From the NCBI GenBank assembly GCA_016720775.1, contig JADKJX010000001.1, positions 868,001 through 932,000 of the forward strand: a DNA stretch of 64,000 bases. Direction: 5' to 3'. Below, piece by piece: positions 27,275 through 35,783 of the stretch. Position numbers and translations under genes: made by a program. The DNA is from Chitinophagaceae bacterium. Its GTDB lineage: Bacteria; Bacteroidota; Bacteroidia; Chitinophagales; Chitinophagaceae. Position 1 is the first letter of the stretch; the number at the start of each line of letters is the position of its first letter. Below the pieces are notes generated by a model that was not told where the DNA came from, did no database searches, and worked only from the letters and a program-made list of their open reading frames with translations.

Positions 27275-29581
27275 TTACCAATTTGCCCTTAAGGCAACTA
27301 GGAAATTCCTGCCCCCGGCTGAGAATCCTGAGGCAAAATAGCGGTAATTCCGGTCGAGAATATTCTCTACACCCACTTGTACTTGCAGATTTTTTTTAAT
27401 ATTTACGGACCCCTTCCAGTTTAATGTCACCCAGGAAGGCATTCCATCTGCCGTGGCATATTGCGCATTATCTTCTCCATCGGCATTATAATCTTCTAGG
27501 CGTTTCCAGCCATTATAAAGCAGAGATACTTCTGTACTGAATATCTTATGCTGGTAACCAAGGCTGGTTTTGCCCATTAAAGGCGGAAGGTGGTCCAATG
27601 GTTTGCTCGAAACATTCCTGTTTACCAAAGAATAACTGCCATTTGGCTGTTTTTCATAAATGGCTGAAGTTTTAGAAGGATCGGTTTTAAAACTACCCTT
27701 TGTATACGATAAGGTACTGCTGAAGGATAAGCCTTTATAAATGTCTGCATTAATGATAAAGCTGAACCCATATAAAGTAGCCTTGTTTACATTCTGGCTG
27801 GCAAGCACCTGGCTTTTTACACCATTGTAGGTAATTGAATCCTGGCCATTTAATTTGAACGGCGCTTTTAAAATGGCATTCCTGAACCAGGTATAAAAAC
27901 CGGTTACTTCAACTGTTACCCTGTTGGCGATACGCTGACTAATGGTAAGGTCAATGTTGTAAGTATATTCCGGTTTAATATCGGCATTAGGAACAACCAC
28001 CTGCCTTGCTGCTGTGCTTGATTCAAACACTTTTGCCAGGTCATCAATATTTGGCGCCCTGAACCCGGATGCAAAAGAAGTTTTGATGGTGGTGCTTTGA
28101 GTAGGTGTATAAACTATACCCAGGTTACCGGTAACAGCAAAACTGTTTTGCGAAACAGCGGTATCAGGAAGATTGAAAAAAGAATTATCAAGCACATTAC
28201 TTTTCAGGTTGATAGATTGAAAACGGATGCCATCGTTCAATACCAGTTTCTTATTCCTGAATTTGTAAAGATGCTGGGCAAAAACACTGAAGTAATTCAT
28301 CTTGTTCTTACCATCAGGATAACGTGTATTTAATTTGCTAACAGCGCCGGTGATTAAGTTTGTTCTTGTTGCTCTTGATTTAACATCATTGAACTGGGCA
28401 TCGGCTCCAACTGTCAATTCGTTGTTCCCAATATCTTTTCTCCCGGAAATGGTTATGCCGAATACCTTTACTCTTTCAACCTGGCTGTCGAACCGGTCGT
28501 AGCGCCTGTATTCCCTTGTTTGCCGGCTTTCTTCAATATCCTGGTAGTTGATGTTTGCCTTCAGCATATCCAGGAAGCCAAGTTTGTTTGCAGTTAATTC
28601 ATAAGCACCCATGATCCTTTTCTGGGGACCATAGAACCAACTGGCATAACGAAGGGTGGTTCCAATGGGAGCACCGAAATTTCTTGTGTCCTGCAGTCGG
28701 TCGTAACGGGGCACATCATTGGTGTTGGATAACTGGAAATTCAAAAGATGGGAGATGCGGTCGCTTTGTTTAAAGAGAAGTTTCTGAATAATATCCCATT
28801 GTTTGTACCCGGAAAATTTCTGTACCCGGTCGTCTTTATTTGTAAGTACGGTATCTACGCCATTTATATTTGCAACATACTGGCTCCTTCTTCCAAAGTT
28901 GGGATATTTGTCGGGGTAGTTGCTTCCCATTTTCATATCTCCAAAATCGCTGAAATTATACGACTGGAACCAGGCGAATTTTTTTCCTCCCAGGCTTATA
29001 TCAGCATGGATGGTCTTTTCATTATTCACACTGCTGTAACGGGCAAAGGCGGTACCCGTGGTACGGAATTTTTTATCACCGGATAAAACAGGAGACTTGG
29101 TGATCAAATGAACGACCCCCCCCAACGCATCACTTCCATAAATGGTGGAAGAGGGGCCATACATCACTTCCACCCGGCTTAATGAATTCTGGTCATTGGT
29201 AATGATGTTCTGCAGGTGCCCGCTTCTGTAAATGGCATTGTTCATACGTACCCCATCGATCACCAGTAGCACACGGCTGGCCTCAAATCCCCTCAGTACG
29301 GGACTGCTGCCGCCCTGCTGGCTTTTCTGCACAAATATTTTCCCGGTATTGATGAGCAGGTCGCCGGTATTTTGTGCATTGGTTCCGGCAATTGTTTTTG
29401 CACTGATCACATCGATCTTTTGTGCAATGTTCCTTTGTTTTTCTGCAAAGTTGCTGGCCGATATAACGACCTCTTCCAAACTGATCTCTTTTTTTACAGT
29501 ATCGGTAACTACTTTGGCTTTTTGAGCAAATCCATTGGTTGTAATGGCCGAAAAAGCCAGCAGCATAAATATTTTATTCAT
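27275..29581 (-). CDS. TonB-dependent outer-membrane receptor
   Basis: 768 residues. The signal peptide (MNKIFMLLAFSAITTNGFAQ) is followed by a TonB-box-like EISLEEVVISA. The plug domain has VLRGFEASRVLLVIDGVRMN and YGPSSTIYGSDALGGVVHLI, and the 22-strand barrel ends in ALRANW. There is no N-terminal carboxypeptidase-like domain and no SusD partner nearby, so it probably imports a small ligand such as a siderophore, heme, cobalamin or metal. FRAPNIDDL and VPNADIKPEY resemble the FRAP/NPDL boxes of heme receptors but also occur in others. A haem-binding-domain protein lies two genes upstream. Ligand not assigned. Confidence 0.92.
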   Translation of the reverse strand: MNKIFMLLAFSAITTNGFAQKAKVVTDTVKKEISLEEVVISASNFAEKQRNIAQKIDVISAKTIAGTNAQNTGDLLINTGKIFVQKSQQGGSSPVLRGFEASRVLLVIDGVRMNNAIYRSGHLQNIITNDQNSLSRVEVMYGPSSTIYGSDALGGVVHLITKSPVLSGDKKFRTTGTAFARYSSVNNEKTIHADISLGGKKFAWFQSYNFSDFGDMKMGSNYPDKYPNFGRRSQYVANINGVDTVLTNKDDRVQKFSGYKQWDIIQKLLFKQSDRISHLLNFQLSNTNDVPRYDRLQDTRNFGAPIGTTLRYASWFYGPQKRIMGAYELTANKLGFLDMLKANINYQDIEESRQTREYRRYDRFDSQVERVKVFGITISGRKDIGNNELTVGADAQFNDVKSRATRTNLITGAVSKLNTRYPDGKNKMNYFSVFAQHLYKFRNKKLVLNDGIRFQSINLKSNVLDNSFFNLPDTAVSQNSFAVTGNLGIVYTPTQSTTIKTSFASGFRAPNIDDLAKVFESSTAARQVVVPNADIKPEYTYNIDLTISQRIANRVTVEVTGFYTWFRNAILKAPFKLNGQDSITYNGVKSQVLASQNVNKATLYGFSFIINADIYKGLSFSSTLSYTKGSFKTDPSKTSAIYEKQPNGSYSLVNRNVSSKPLDHLPPLMGKTSLGYQHKIFSTEVSLLYNGWKRLEDYNADGEDNAQYATADGMPSWVTLNWKGSVNIKKNLQVQVGVENILDRNYRYFASGFSAGGRNFLVALRANW

Positions 29582-29664
29582 AAAAGTAATTTTGGATAAA
29601 TAGAAATAACCAGCCCGCCGTATAAATTACAACAGGTCAATTATCATTTTATTGAAGGAGAAAT

Positions 29665-30168
29665 CTATGCTGCGGGCGGGTGAGTAATATCGCTTACGGG
29701 GAAAGAAGGTATTTTTTCTGCATAGCTGAAATATTCTTTTGAATGCGGCTGCCAGTTTATCTGGCAATAGCCGGAAACCGGTTCATTGTAATAAGGGGTC
29801 AGCAAAAAACTAATCACAGTTGTGAGTGGAGAAGGCCTGTTTTTGTCTTTTGCCATCTTATTCAGTTGATCAAAAAGATCTTCTTCTTCTTTATCAAAAA
29901 AGCCGGTAAGGGTCACTTGGCTGTTCTTCTTTTCAAAATGCTTTATATCAAACAATTTTCCGGCCACCAGTATCTCTTTTCCTTTTTTTACCCAGCGGAT
30001 ATTTTCTGCAGCTACAGTGATGGTTTGAAGTTGTTCTGTTTCTAATCTTTCTCTCCGGTGAAACTGAATGATCTTTTGTTTTACCAGGATGCCTATTGTA
30101 AAAACAAGCGGCATTGCAATAAGCAACACTAATCCAACAGCAGATATTTTACGGAAAAACAGGTTCAT
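29665..30168 (-). CDS. hypothetical membrane-anchored protein
   Basis: 167 residues, not recognised. One N-terminal membrane helix (about residues 10-29, VGLVLLIAMPLVFTIGILVK) is followed by a periplasmic-looking soluble domain. That domain has a short beta-rich segment (WVKKGKEILVAGKLFDIKHF, then SQVTLTGFFDKEEEDL) and a Pro-rich end (SFPVSDITHPPAA). It lies between the receptor (83 bases downstream) and the haem-binding-domain gene (26 bases upstream), so it may be an accessory to whatever the receptor handles. Confidence 0.65.
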   Translation of the reverse strand: MNLFFRKISAVGLVLLIAMPLVFTIGILVKQKIIQFHRRERLETEQLQTITVAAENIRWVKKGKEILVAGKLFDIKHFEKKNSQVTLTGFFDKEEEDLFDQLNKMAKDKNRPSPLTTVISFLLTPYYNEPVSGYCQINWQPHSKEYFSYAEKIPSFPVSDITHPPAA

Positions 30169-30194
30169 ACAATAAAAGAAGACGAAGTTAGTAC

Positions 30195-30689
30195 TTATTT
30201 CTTTCGCACTAAACTGTCAATCGGGTAATGCGCTTCCATGGTATCCCTTACCGCATTAACCCATGTAGCAAGTGTAAGCTTTTGTGGTTCACTTAATTTA
30301 GCATCCTTATGTATCCATAAATAGGAGTCAAGGGGCATTTCGTCCTTCTTTACCAGTTCATTCACCTCTTCCAGCTTTTTATACTGGCGTCTGATACGGT
30401 AGCTGGCAAACTCTGAGAAATTAAGATCTTTTTTTCCATCCTGGATATGACTGTCGAGCCACCAGGCTACCGGCTGAACCTCGGCATACCAGGGGTAAAC
30501 CGTGTTGTTGCTGTGGCAATCGTAGCAACTTGTTTTAAGAATGTTTTGTACATCTTCCGGCACCGGGTATAATGTGCTGATATCATTTTTACTCATGCCT
30601 TCTGCCTTGTTCTTTGCAGGCCGGAAAAGCTGGATAACTACAAATGCTGCCAGTAATAAAACGAATAATCGTTTAAAGAATTTTTTCAT
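30195..30689 (-). CDS. haem-binding domain-containing protein
   Basis: 164 residues. An N-terminal signal anchor (RLFVLLLAAFVVIQLFRPAK) is followed by a single c-type heme motif CYDCH (Cys55, Cys58, His59) and WYAEVQPVAWWLDSH, the pattern of the haem_bd family. Family proteins are periplasmic or membrane-attached cytochrome c-like domains, often paired with a peroxidase; no peroxidase is seen here. It starts three bases after the gpmI stop, so the two are translationally close and probably in one operon. Confidence 0.85.
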   Translation of the reverse strand: MKKFFKRLFVLLLAAFVVIQLFRPAKNKAEGMSKNDISTLYPVPEDVQNILKTSCYDCHSNNTVYPWYAEVQPVAWWLDSHIQDGKKDLNFSEFASYRIRRQYKKLEEVNELVKKDEMPLDSYLWIHKDAKLSEPQKLTLATWVNAVRDTMEAHYPIDSLVRKK

Positions 30690-30692
30690 TGC

Positions 30693-32216
30693 TTAAGGTT
30701 TATCAATTAATATATTGCCGGTCATCACTTCCGGAACCGGTAGTTTCATCATTTGCAAAATGGTTGGGGCTAAATCTCCTAATTTACCCGGGTTTATGGT
30801 TCCTTTCCATGTTTTATCAATTATAAAAAAAGGAACCAGGTTTAATGTGTGTGCGGTATTGGGTGTGCCGTCTTCATTTATGGCATAATCTGCATTGCCA
30901 TGATCGGCAGTCAGGAAAACCGTGTATTCATTTTGCAGTGCAGCCGTTACCACTTTCTCTACACATTGATCAACCGTTTCTACCGCTTTAATGATCGCTT
31001 TCCACACACCCGTATGGCCGACCATATCTGCATTGGCATAGTTAAGACAAATAAAATCTGCTGACTTATCATTTATCTCTTTCACAATTTTATCAGTTAC
31101 TTCATAAGCGCTCATCTCCGGCTGCAGGTCGTACGTGGCCACTTTTGGTGAAGGAACCATGATGCGTTTCTCTCCTTTGAACGGCACTTCCCGGCCACCG
31201 CTGAAGAAGAAACTTACATGCGGATATTTTTCAGTTTCTGCAATGCGTATCTGCGTTTTATTATTCTGCTCCAGTATCTCACCGAGTGTATTCCGCAGGT
31301 CATCATTCTCAAAAACGACGTGTACGTTTTTAAAAGTATGGTCATACTGCGTCATGGTAGTATAGTGAAGGTTCAGTTTCTGCATTCCAAATTCCGGTTT
31401 ATCTGCCTGGGTAAGTACTTCGGTAATTTCCCTGCAGCGATCGGTACGGAAATTAAAACAGATCACCACGTCATCATTCTGTATCCTGACGTTTGGCAAT
31501 GTTTTGTTGATGATCGGCTTGATAAACTCATCCGTTACGCCGCTTTCGTAAGATTTTTTTACAGCAGCTAAAACATCTTCACTGCTTTCTCCGATCCCAT
31601 TCACCAATGCATCATAAGCGATCTTGACCCGTTCCCATCGCTTATCACGGTCCATAGCATAATACCGGCCGGTAATGGTTGCAATGCTTCCGGTTGTTTG
31701 TTTAAGATGATCTTGTAATTCGGTTAAAAACCCCAACCCGCTTTTTGGATCAGTATCTCTTCCATCTGTAAATGCATGTACCAATACATTGCTTAATTCT
31801 TCTTTTGCACAAAGACTGGAGAGTGCCTTTACATGATCAATATGCGAATGAACGCCGCCATTGCTTACCAACCCGATCAGGTGAAGTGTTTTACCATTTT
31901 GTTTTGCGTAGCGGATGGCATTTAACAGCGATTGGTTTTTAGCAAACTCGCCACTGCGAACAGCAACATTAATGCGTTGCAATTCCTGGTAAACAATTCT
32001 TCCGGCGCCCAGGTTAAGATGTCCTACTTCACTGTTTCCCATCTGACCATCTGGCAGGCCAACCGCTTCACCGCAGGTTACCAGCGTTGTATTAGGATAT
32101 TTTGAATATAATGAATTCACGAACGGGGTGTTCGCATTTTGTATGGCATCGCTGTTTTTTACCTTGCCAAGGCCCCAGCCATCCATTATAATAAGTATAA
32201 CTTTCCTATCTTCCAT
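30693..32216 (-). CDS. gpmI: 2,3-bisphosphoglycerate-independent phosphoglycerate mutase
   Basis: 507 residues, the family length. Interconverts 3- and 2-phosphoglycerate in glycolysis with two Mn ions and a phosphoserine intermediate. The N-terminus VILIIMDGWGLGK and the nucleophile region GQMGNSEVGHLNLGAGR (Ser) are visible. The FTDGRDTDPKSG loop and TADHGNADY/TAHTLNLVPF near the C-terminus supply further metal ligands. First gene of the minus-strand set running gpmI, haem-binding protein, membrane protein, receptor. No consensus promoter found upstream. Confidence 0.97.
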   Translation of the reverse strand: MEDRKVILIIMDGWGLGKVKNSDAIQNANTPFVNSLYSKYPNTTLVTCGEAVGLPDGQMGNSEVGHLNLGAGRIVYQELQRINVAVRSGEFAKNQSLLNAIRYAKQNGKTLHLIGLVSNGGVHSHIDHVKALSSLCAKEELSNVLVHAFTDGRDTDPKSGLGFLTELQDHLKQTTGSIATITGRYYAMDRDKRWERVKIAYDALVNGIGESSEDVLAAVKKSYESGVTDEFIKPIINKTLPNVRIQNDDVVICFNFRTDRCREITEVLTQADKPEFGMQKLNLHYTTMTQYDHTFKNVHVVFENDDLRNTLGEILEQNNKTQIRIAETEKYPHVSFFFSGGREVPFKGEKRIMVPSPKVATYDLQPEMSAYEVTDKIVKEINDKSADFICLNYANADMVGHTGVWKAIIKAVETVDQCVEKVVTAALQNEYTVFLTADHGNADYAINEDGTPNTAHTLNLVPFFIIDKTWKGTINPGKLGDLAPTILQMMKLPVPEVMTGNILIDKP

Positions 32217-32307
32217 TTGGTAAAACTAAAAGATTTGCAGCTAAGTACAATTCTTTCTTGTCTTATGGGTATAAAATAGGCTTATCACACGGCAATTTTA
32301 ACACAGG

Positions 32308-32323
32308 TTGGCACGTTTTTAGT
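32308..32323 (+). promoter_or_regulatory. possible sigma-54-type (-24/-12) promoter
   Basis: TTGGCACG at 32308-32315 matches the sigma-54 -24 element. Exactly ten bases after its GG lies GT, where GC is expected (TAGT against TTGC). The predicted start is near 32335, about 20 bases before the DUF4783 gene, and no TAnnTTTG box is present. The -12 half is weak. Confidence 0.3.
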
Positions 32324-32353
32324 CGAATTCACGATGACAAAAACCTACGGAAA

Positions 32354-32734
32354 ATGAAACGTTTTTTTACACTATTTGCGGTTGGTGCTTTGATCAGTTC
32401 TTTCGCCCTTTTTGCAAGTATTGACGAAGTGATTAGCGGAATGAAGGCGGGTAATTCTGCAGAGGTAGCCCGTTTTTTTGATAACACGGTGGAAATAAAT
32501 ATGCCTGAAAAAAGCAATAGTTACAGCAAGAGCCAGGCAGAACTGGTGTTGAAAGATTTTTTTACAACCAACACTGTGAAAGGTTTTGAAGTATTACACA
32601 AAGGCGAAAATTCCGGTTCACAATATTGCATCGGTACCCTGGTTACCCGGAACGGTTCTTTCAGAACAACCATTTTTATGAAACAAAAGGGAGACAAGCA
32701 ATTACTCCAGGAAATAACTTTTGAAAATAAATAG
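32354..32734 (+). CDS. DUF4783 domain-containing exported protein
   Basis: 126 residues from the ATG at 32354 (MKRFFTLFAVGALISSFALF), preferred over an in-frame start at 32258 because it opens onto a signal peptide. The mature part is one DUF4783 domain: ASIDEVISGMKAGNSAEVAR, FFDNTVEINMPEKSNSYSKS, then VLKDFFTTNTVKGFEVLHKG. It has an NTF2-like feel; function unknown. Common in Bacteroidota next to nadC, as here. A strong terminator follows. Confidence 0.85.
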   Translation: MKRFFTLFAVGALISSFALFASIDEVISGMKAGNSAEVARFFDNTVEINMPEKSNSYSKSQAELVLKDFFTTNTVKGFEVLHKGENSGSQYCIGTLVTRNGSFRTTIFMKQKGDKQLLQEITFENK

Positions 32735-32759
32735 ACCAGAATAAATAATAAACTGAAAT

Positions 32760-32784
32760 GCCCCGGATCTTCCGGGGTTTTTTG
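32760..32784 (+). terminator. rho-independent terminator after the DUF4783 gene
   Basis: CCCCGGA at 32761-32767 pairs perfectly with TCCGGGG at 32771-32777 around a TCT loop, followed by six T residues. It separates this gene from nadC. Confidence 0.9.
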
Positions 32785-32798
32785 TTTCTGTTCTTTCT

Positions 32799-32806
32799 TA
32801 GCTTTG
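32799..32806 (+). promoter_or_regulatory. candidate -7 box of nadC, predicted leaderless start
   Basis: TAGCTTTG matches TAnnTTTG exactly and ends six bases before the nadC ATG at 32812. The nearest TTTG upstream (32781-32784) leaves only 14 bases of spacer. Predicts a message with almost no leader. Confidence 0.5.
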
Positions 32807-32811
32807 TTGTT

Positions 32812-33663
32812 ATGGATCATAAGGAACAATTATACCTGCTTATTAAAAATGCACTGGCCGAAGATATTGGTGATGGAGATCATTCCACGCTTTCTTCCAT
32901 TGCAACGGGTGCAGAAGGTATGGCGGTATTGAAGATCAAGGAAGCAGGCATACTGGCGGGTATGGAAGTGGCTGAAGCAATATTCAGGTATATGCAGCCG
33001 GATATTGTTTTTACTCCCTTTAAGAAAGACGGCGATGTGATGCAACCCGGGGAAAAGGCTTTTGAGGTAAAAGCAAAAGTGCATACCATTTTACAATGCG
33101 AAAGACTGGTGCTCAACTGTATGCAGCGCATGAGCGGCATTGCTACATTAACCCACGAATACGCGGAGAAATTAAAACCCTATAAAACAAAACTGCTGGA
33201 TACAAGAAAGACCACGCCTAATTTCCGCCTATTGGAAAAAGAAGCGGTGAAGATCGGCGGGGGAGTGAATCACCGCTTTGGTTTGTACGACATGATCATG
33301 CTTAAAGACAATCACATTGATTATTGCGGGGGAATTGAAAAAGCCATACTGAAAGCGTATGAATATGTTCAATCGAAAAAGCCCGGTTTAAAAATTGAAG
33401 TGGAGACAAGAAATATCGACGATGTAAAAAAAGTAATGGCCGTGGGAAAAGTGGATCGCATTATGCTTGACAATTTTACTCCGGAACAAATTACCGAAGC
33501 GTTAAAGATCACCAGGGGTAAATATGAAACAGAGGCAAGTGGCGGGATCAACCTGGGAAATATAGAAGCTTACGCAGCCACCGGGGTAGATTATATTTCC
33601 AGCGGAGCTGTCATTCACCAGGCAAGAAGTCTGGACCTTAGCCTGAAAGCTGTTATTATTTGA
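32812..33663 (+). CDS. nadC: carboxylating nicotinate-nucleotide diphosphorylase
   Basis: 283 residues from the ATG at 32812 (MDHKEQLYLL); an in-frame start at 32758 would run through the preceding terminator. Converts quinolinate and PRPP to nicotinate mononucleotide in NAD synthesis. Family residues are ALAEDIGDGDHST, ERLVLNCMQRMSGIATLT, the PRPP/quinolinate loop LDTRKTTPNFRLLEKEAVKI (Arg, Lys) and VNHRFGLYDMIMLKDNHI, then MLDNFTPEQI and EASGGINLGNI. The later nadE at 38 kb completes the pathway. The SUI1 gene follows ten bases downstream. Confidence 0.97.
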   Translation: MDHKEQLYLLIKNALAEDIGDGDHSTLSSIATGAEGMAVLKIKEAGILAGMEVAEAIFRYMQPDIVFTPFKKDGDVMQPGEKAFEVKAKVHTILQCERLVLNCMQRMSGIATLTHEYAEKLKPYKTKLLDTRKTTPNFRLLEKEAVKIGGGVNHRFGLYDMIMLKDNHIDYCGGIEKAILKAYEYVQSKKPGLKIEVETRNIDDVKKVMAVGKVDRIMLDNFTPEQITEALKITRGKYETEASGGINLGNIEAYAATGVDYISSGAVIHQARSLDLSLKAVII

Positions 33664-33673
33664 AACTCAGCAT

Positions 33674-34018
33674 ATGTCAAAAAAGAAAATAAATTCGTTT
33701 GGGGGGCTGATCTATTCAACGGATCCAGATTTTAAATTACCGGGAACGAATAGTAAAGTAACCCAAACACCTGACCCATCACAACAACAATTGCGGATAA
33801 TACTGGATACAAAACACCGGGCCGGCAAAGCTGTAACACTCGTTTATGGATTTACAGGCAGTAGTACTGACCTGGAAGAACTCGGGAAAAAAATGAAATC
33901 TTATTGCGGTACGGGCGGCTCAGTAAAAGACGGAGAAATAATTGTGCAGGGAGATCACCGCGAAAAAGTATTGCACTGGCTGCAGAAGAATGGATATAAA
34001 TCTGCAAAAAGAGTATAA
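33674..34018 (+). CDS. SUI1/eIF1-family translation initiation factor-like protein (YciH type)
   Basis: 114 residues. The SUI1 domain occupies the C-terminal two-thirds: LRIILDTKHRAGKAVTLVYG, GSSTDLEELGKKMKSYCGTG, GSVKDGEIIVQGDHREKVLH. In bacteria these YciH-type proteins bind the small ribosomal subunit and affect start-site fidelity; the role in Bacteroidota is untested. This could matter here, where TTG starts and leaderless messages look common. It sits between nadC (ten bases) and the SecD-head gene (one base), in one transcript. Confidence 0.9.
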   Translation: MSKKKINSFGGLIYSTDPDFKLPGTNSKVTQTPDPSQQQLRIILDTKHRAGKAVTLVYGFTGSSTDLEELGKKMKSYCGTGGSVKDGEIIVQGDHREKVLHWLQKNGYKSAKRV

Positions 34019-34019
34019 T

Positions 34020-34928
34020 ATGCCTGTGAAGAAATTCCTGTTTATTTTCTTATTGACAGTCTCTGCGAACACGTTCGCCCAAAGTTATTCTTATGCATAC
34101 AAGATTGCTGCAAAGGATTCGGTTTCTGCATTAGCTGCCGGGCTTATCGATTCAACAATAGTTGTACTGAAAAAAAGGCTTTTGAGATCGGGTTATGCAA
34201 GTTGTACAGTCTCATACAACAGCGACAAAAAAGAATTTACTGTTACAAATAATGGGGAGCTGGAAGAAGAGTTTGCACGCAAATGGCTGGCTAAGCCATG
34301 TGAAGTGTTCTTTTATGAGACATACAGCCCGGTTGAATTGGCTGAAATATTAGTGGCAGCTGACAAACAGGGAAAGATCAAGGATGATAAAATGACTTTC
34401 TATAAGCTGCTGAATTTTGCAGGTAATATGGATTCCTATAGCAGGGTTTCTGATATTGGAACCCTAACAGGACCTGATGCAGGAGCATTCAACGAGGTGA
34501 AAAAGAAACTGAAACCTTTTTTGCCTGAGGATTGCCGGTTTGCCTATTCAAAGGAGATAACCTATTCAGGACATGCTTCTGTTGCTTCGCTGCAGGTGTA
34601 TGCATTGCGAAATAACGAATGGAAATTGCCGGTAAATAAAATGCTGGAATCTGCAAAAATGGGATTTGATTATGGAGGAAGGCCATCCATATCGATCCGG
34701 TTCAATGAAATGGGAAAAAAGCAGTTTGCAGGGCTAACGATGAAAAATATCAATAAAGCGATCGCAATCGTGGTGGATGGACTTGTATATAGTGCACCAT
34801 TTGTAAATAGTAAGATTGAAGGGGGTAATGCAGAAATTGCAGGAGTGTTTACAAAAGAGGAAGCAAAACAATTTGCTGATATGCTTTCTGCAGGCTACCT
34901 ACCGGTGAGGCTAACCTTAATAAGATAG
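34020..34928 (+). CDS. exported protein with SecD P1-head-like domain
   Basis: 302 residues from the ATG at 34020, one base after the SUI1 stop. This start opens onto a signal peptide (VKKFLFIFLLTVSANTFAQS). The C-terminal region reads AIAIVVDGLVYSAPFVNSKI and IAGVFTKEEAKQFADMLSAG, close to the periplasmic P1-head domain of SecD (which has VVDGxVxSAPxI and the GxFTxEEAxxLAxxLxAG pattern). There are no membrane helices of SecD, so it is a free-standing copy of that domain. It may be a periplasmic chaperone-like or SecDF-linked factor; this is inference. Confidence 0.7.
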   Translation: MPVKKFLFIFLLTVSANTFAQSYSYAYKIAAKDSVSALAAGLIDSTIVVLKKRLLRSGYASCTVSYNSDKKEFTVTNNGELEEEFARKWLAKPCEVFFYETYSPVELAEILVAADKQGKIKDDKMTFYKLLNFAGNMDSYSRVSDIGTLTGPDAGAFNEVKKKLKPFLPEDCRFAYSKEITYSGHASVASLQVYALRNNEWKLPVNKMLESAKMGFDYGGRPSISIRFNEMGKKQFAGLTMKNINKAIAIVVDGLVYSAPFVNSKIEGGNAEIAGVFTKEEAKQFADMLSAGYLPVRLTLIR

Positions 34929-34929
34929 G

Positions 34930-35157
34930 TTACTTATCTGTATCGTTTTCCGCAATACTCAGTGCCCCACTCGGGCATTTTTTCACCTGGCCAATAATTC
35001 GTTGCGTATCGGACTGGCTCATATCGATCCAGGGCCTGCGGCGGGGATCAAATACTTCCCCAAGGCCTTTCGCACAAATGCCGGAATGAATACAAACATC
35101 CGGTTTCCATACAATGGTTGTTTCTCCGTTCGTGTAATGAAGCGTTTTGAGTGGCAT
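34930..35157 (-). CDS. yjdI: (4Fe-4S) mono-cluster protein YjdI
   Basis: 75 residues. The cluster-binding pattern is CIHSGICAKGLGEVFD, ending in KKCPSGALSI, typical of YjdI-like single-cluster ferredoxin-like proteins. The GEVFDPRRRPWIDMS segment is strongly conserved in the family. Electron partner unknown. It is convergent with the SecD-head gene (one base between stops) and divergent from apaG. Confidence 0.88.
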   Translation of the reverse strand: MPLKTLHYTNGETTIVWKPDVCIHSGICAKGLGEVFDPRRRPWIDMSQSDTQRIIGQVKKCPSGALSIAENDTDK

Positions 35158-35245
35158 AAGAATTTACTTTAACAAGGATGTGGTATGTAAATTACAACAA
35201 AAAGTAAATTTTAGTGTTACTTTTACGGGTAAGCAAACGTCCGGT

Positions 35246-35632
35246 ATGATCTCTAAAATATCAGAAGGCATAACCATTAGCGTGGAAACATATTACCAGC
35301 CAGATTACAGTAATCCGGTGAACAGCGAGTATATGTTTGCTTACCGCATTACTATTGAAAATAACAATTCATTTATCGTAAAGCTTCTACGCAGGCACTG
35401 GCACATTTATGACAGTAACGGTAGCCAGCGTGAAGTGGAAGGAGAAGGTGTGGTTGGTGTTCAGCCGCAGATAAACCCGGGGGAATCATACCAGTATGTA
35501 AGCGGGTGCAACCTGCGATCAGAGATCGGGAAGATGCATGGCACCTACCTGATGGAGAATATCGGCAATAAGAAAACGTTCAATGCCATCATCCCGGCCT
35601 TTGATATGTGCGCCCCCTTTAAGTTAAACTGA
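35246..35632 (+). CDS. apaG: ApaG domain protein
   Basis: 128 residues from the ATG at 35246 (MISKISEGITISVETYYQPD), the normal family length; the in-frame start at 35147 would overlap yjdI and add 33 unrelated residues. The Ig-like ApaG fold is shown by YRITIENNNSFIVKLLRRHW, VEGEGVVGVQPQINPGESY and MHGTYLMEN. ApaG binds nucleotides and is linked to cation homeostasis and protein interactions; exact role unsettled. Followed by a 151-base gap before the desaturase with no clear terminator. Confidence 0.93.
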   Translation: MISKISEGITISVETYYQPDYSNPVNSEYMFAYRITIENNNSFIVKLLRRHWHIYDSNGSQREVEGEGVVGVQPQINPGESYQYVSGCNLRSEIGKMHGTYLMENIGNKKTFNAIIPAFDMCAPFKLN

Positions 35633-35783
35633 TGGACTTCTTTTGCCGTTTTTGCCGTACCTTTAATGCTCCAGTAACAGAGATGTGGAGTTGTTCCTTT
35701 TTTTAAATTCCCGTCTATTCTCTTTTTAAAGTTTCAGAGGTCTGTTCAGGCATATTAACCCAATAACCGGTATAAACTCTTTT

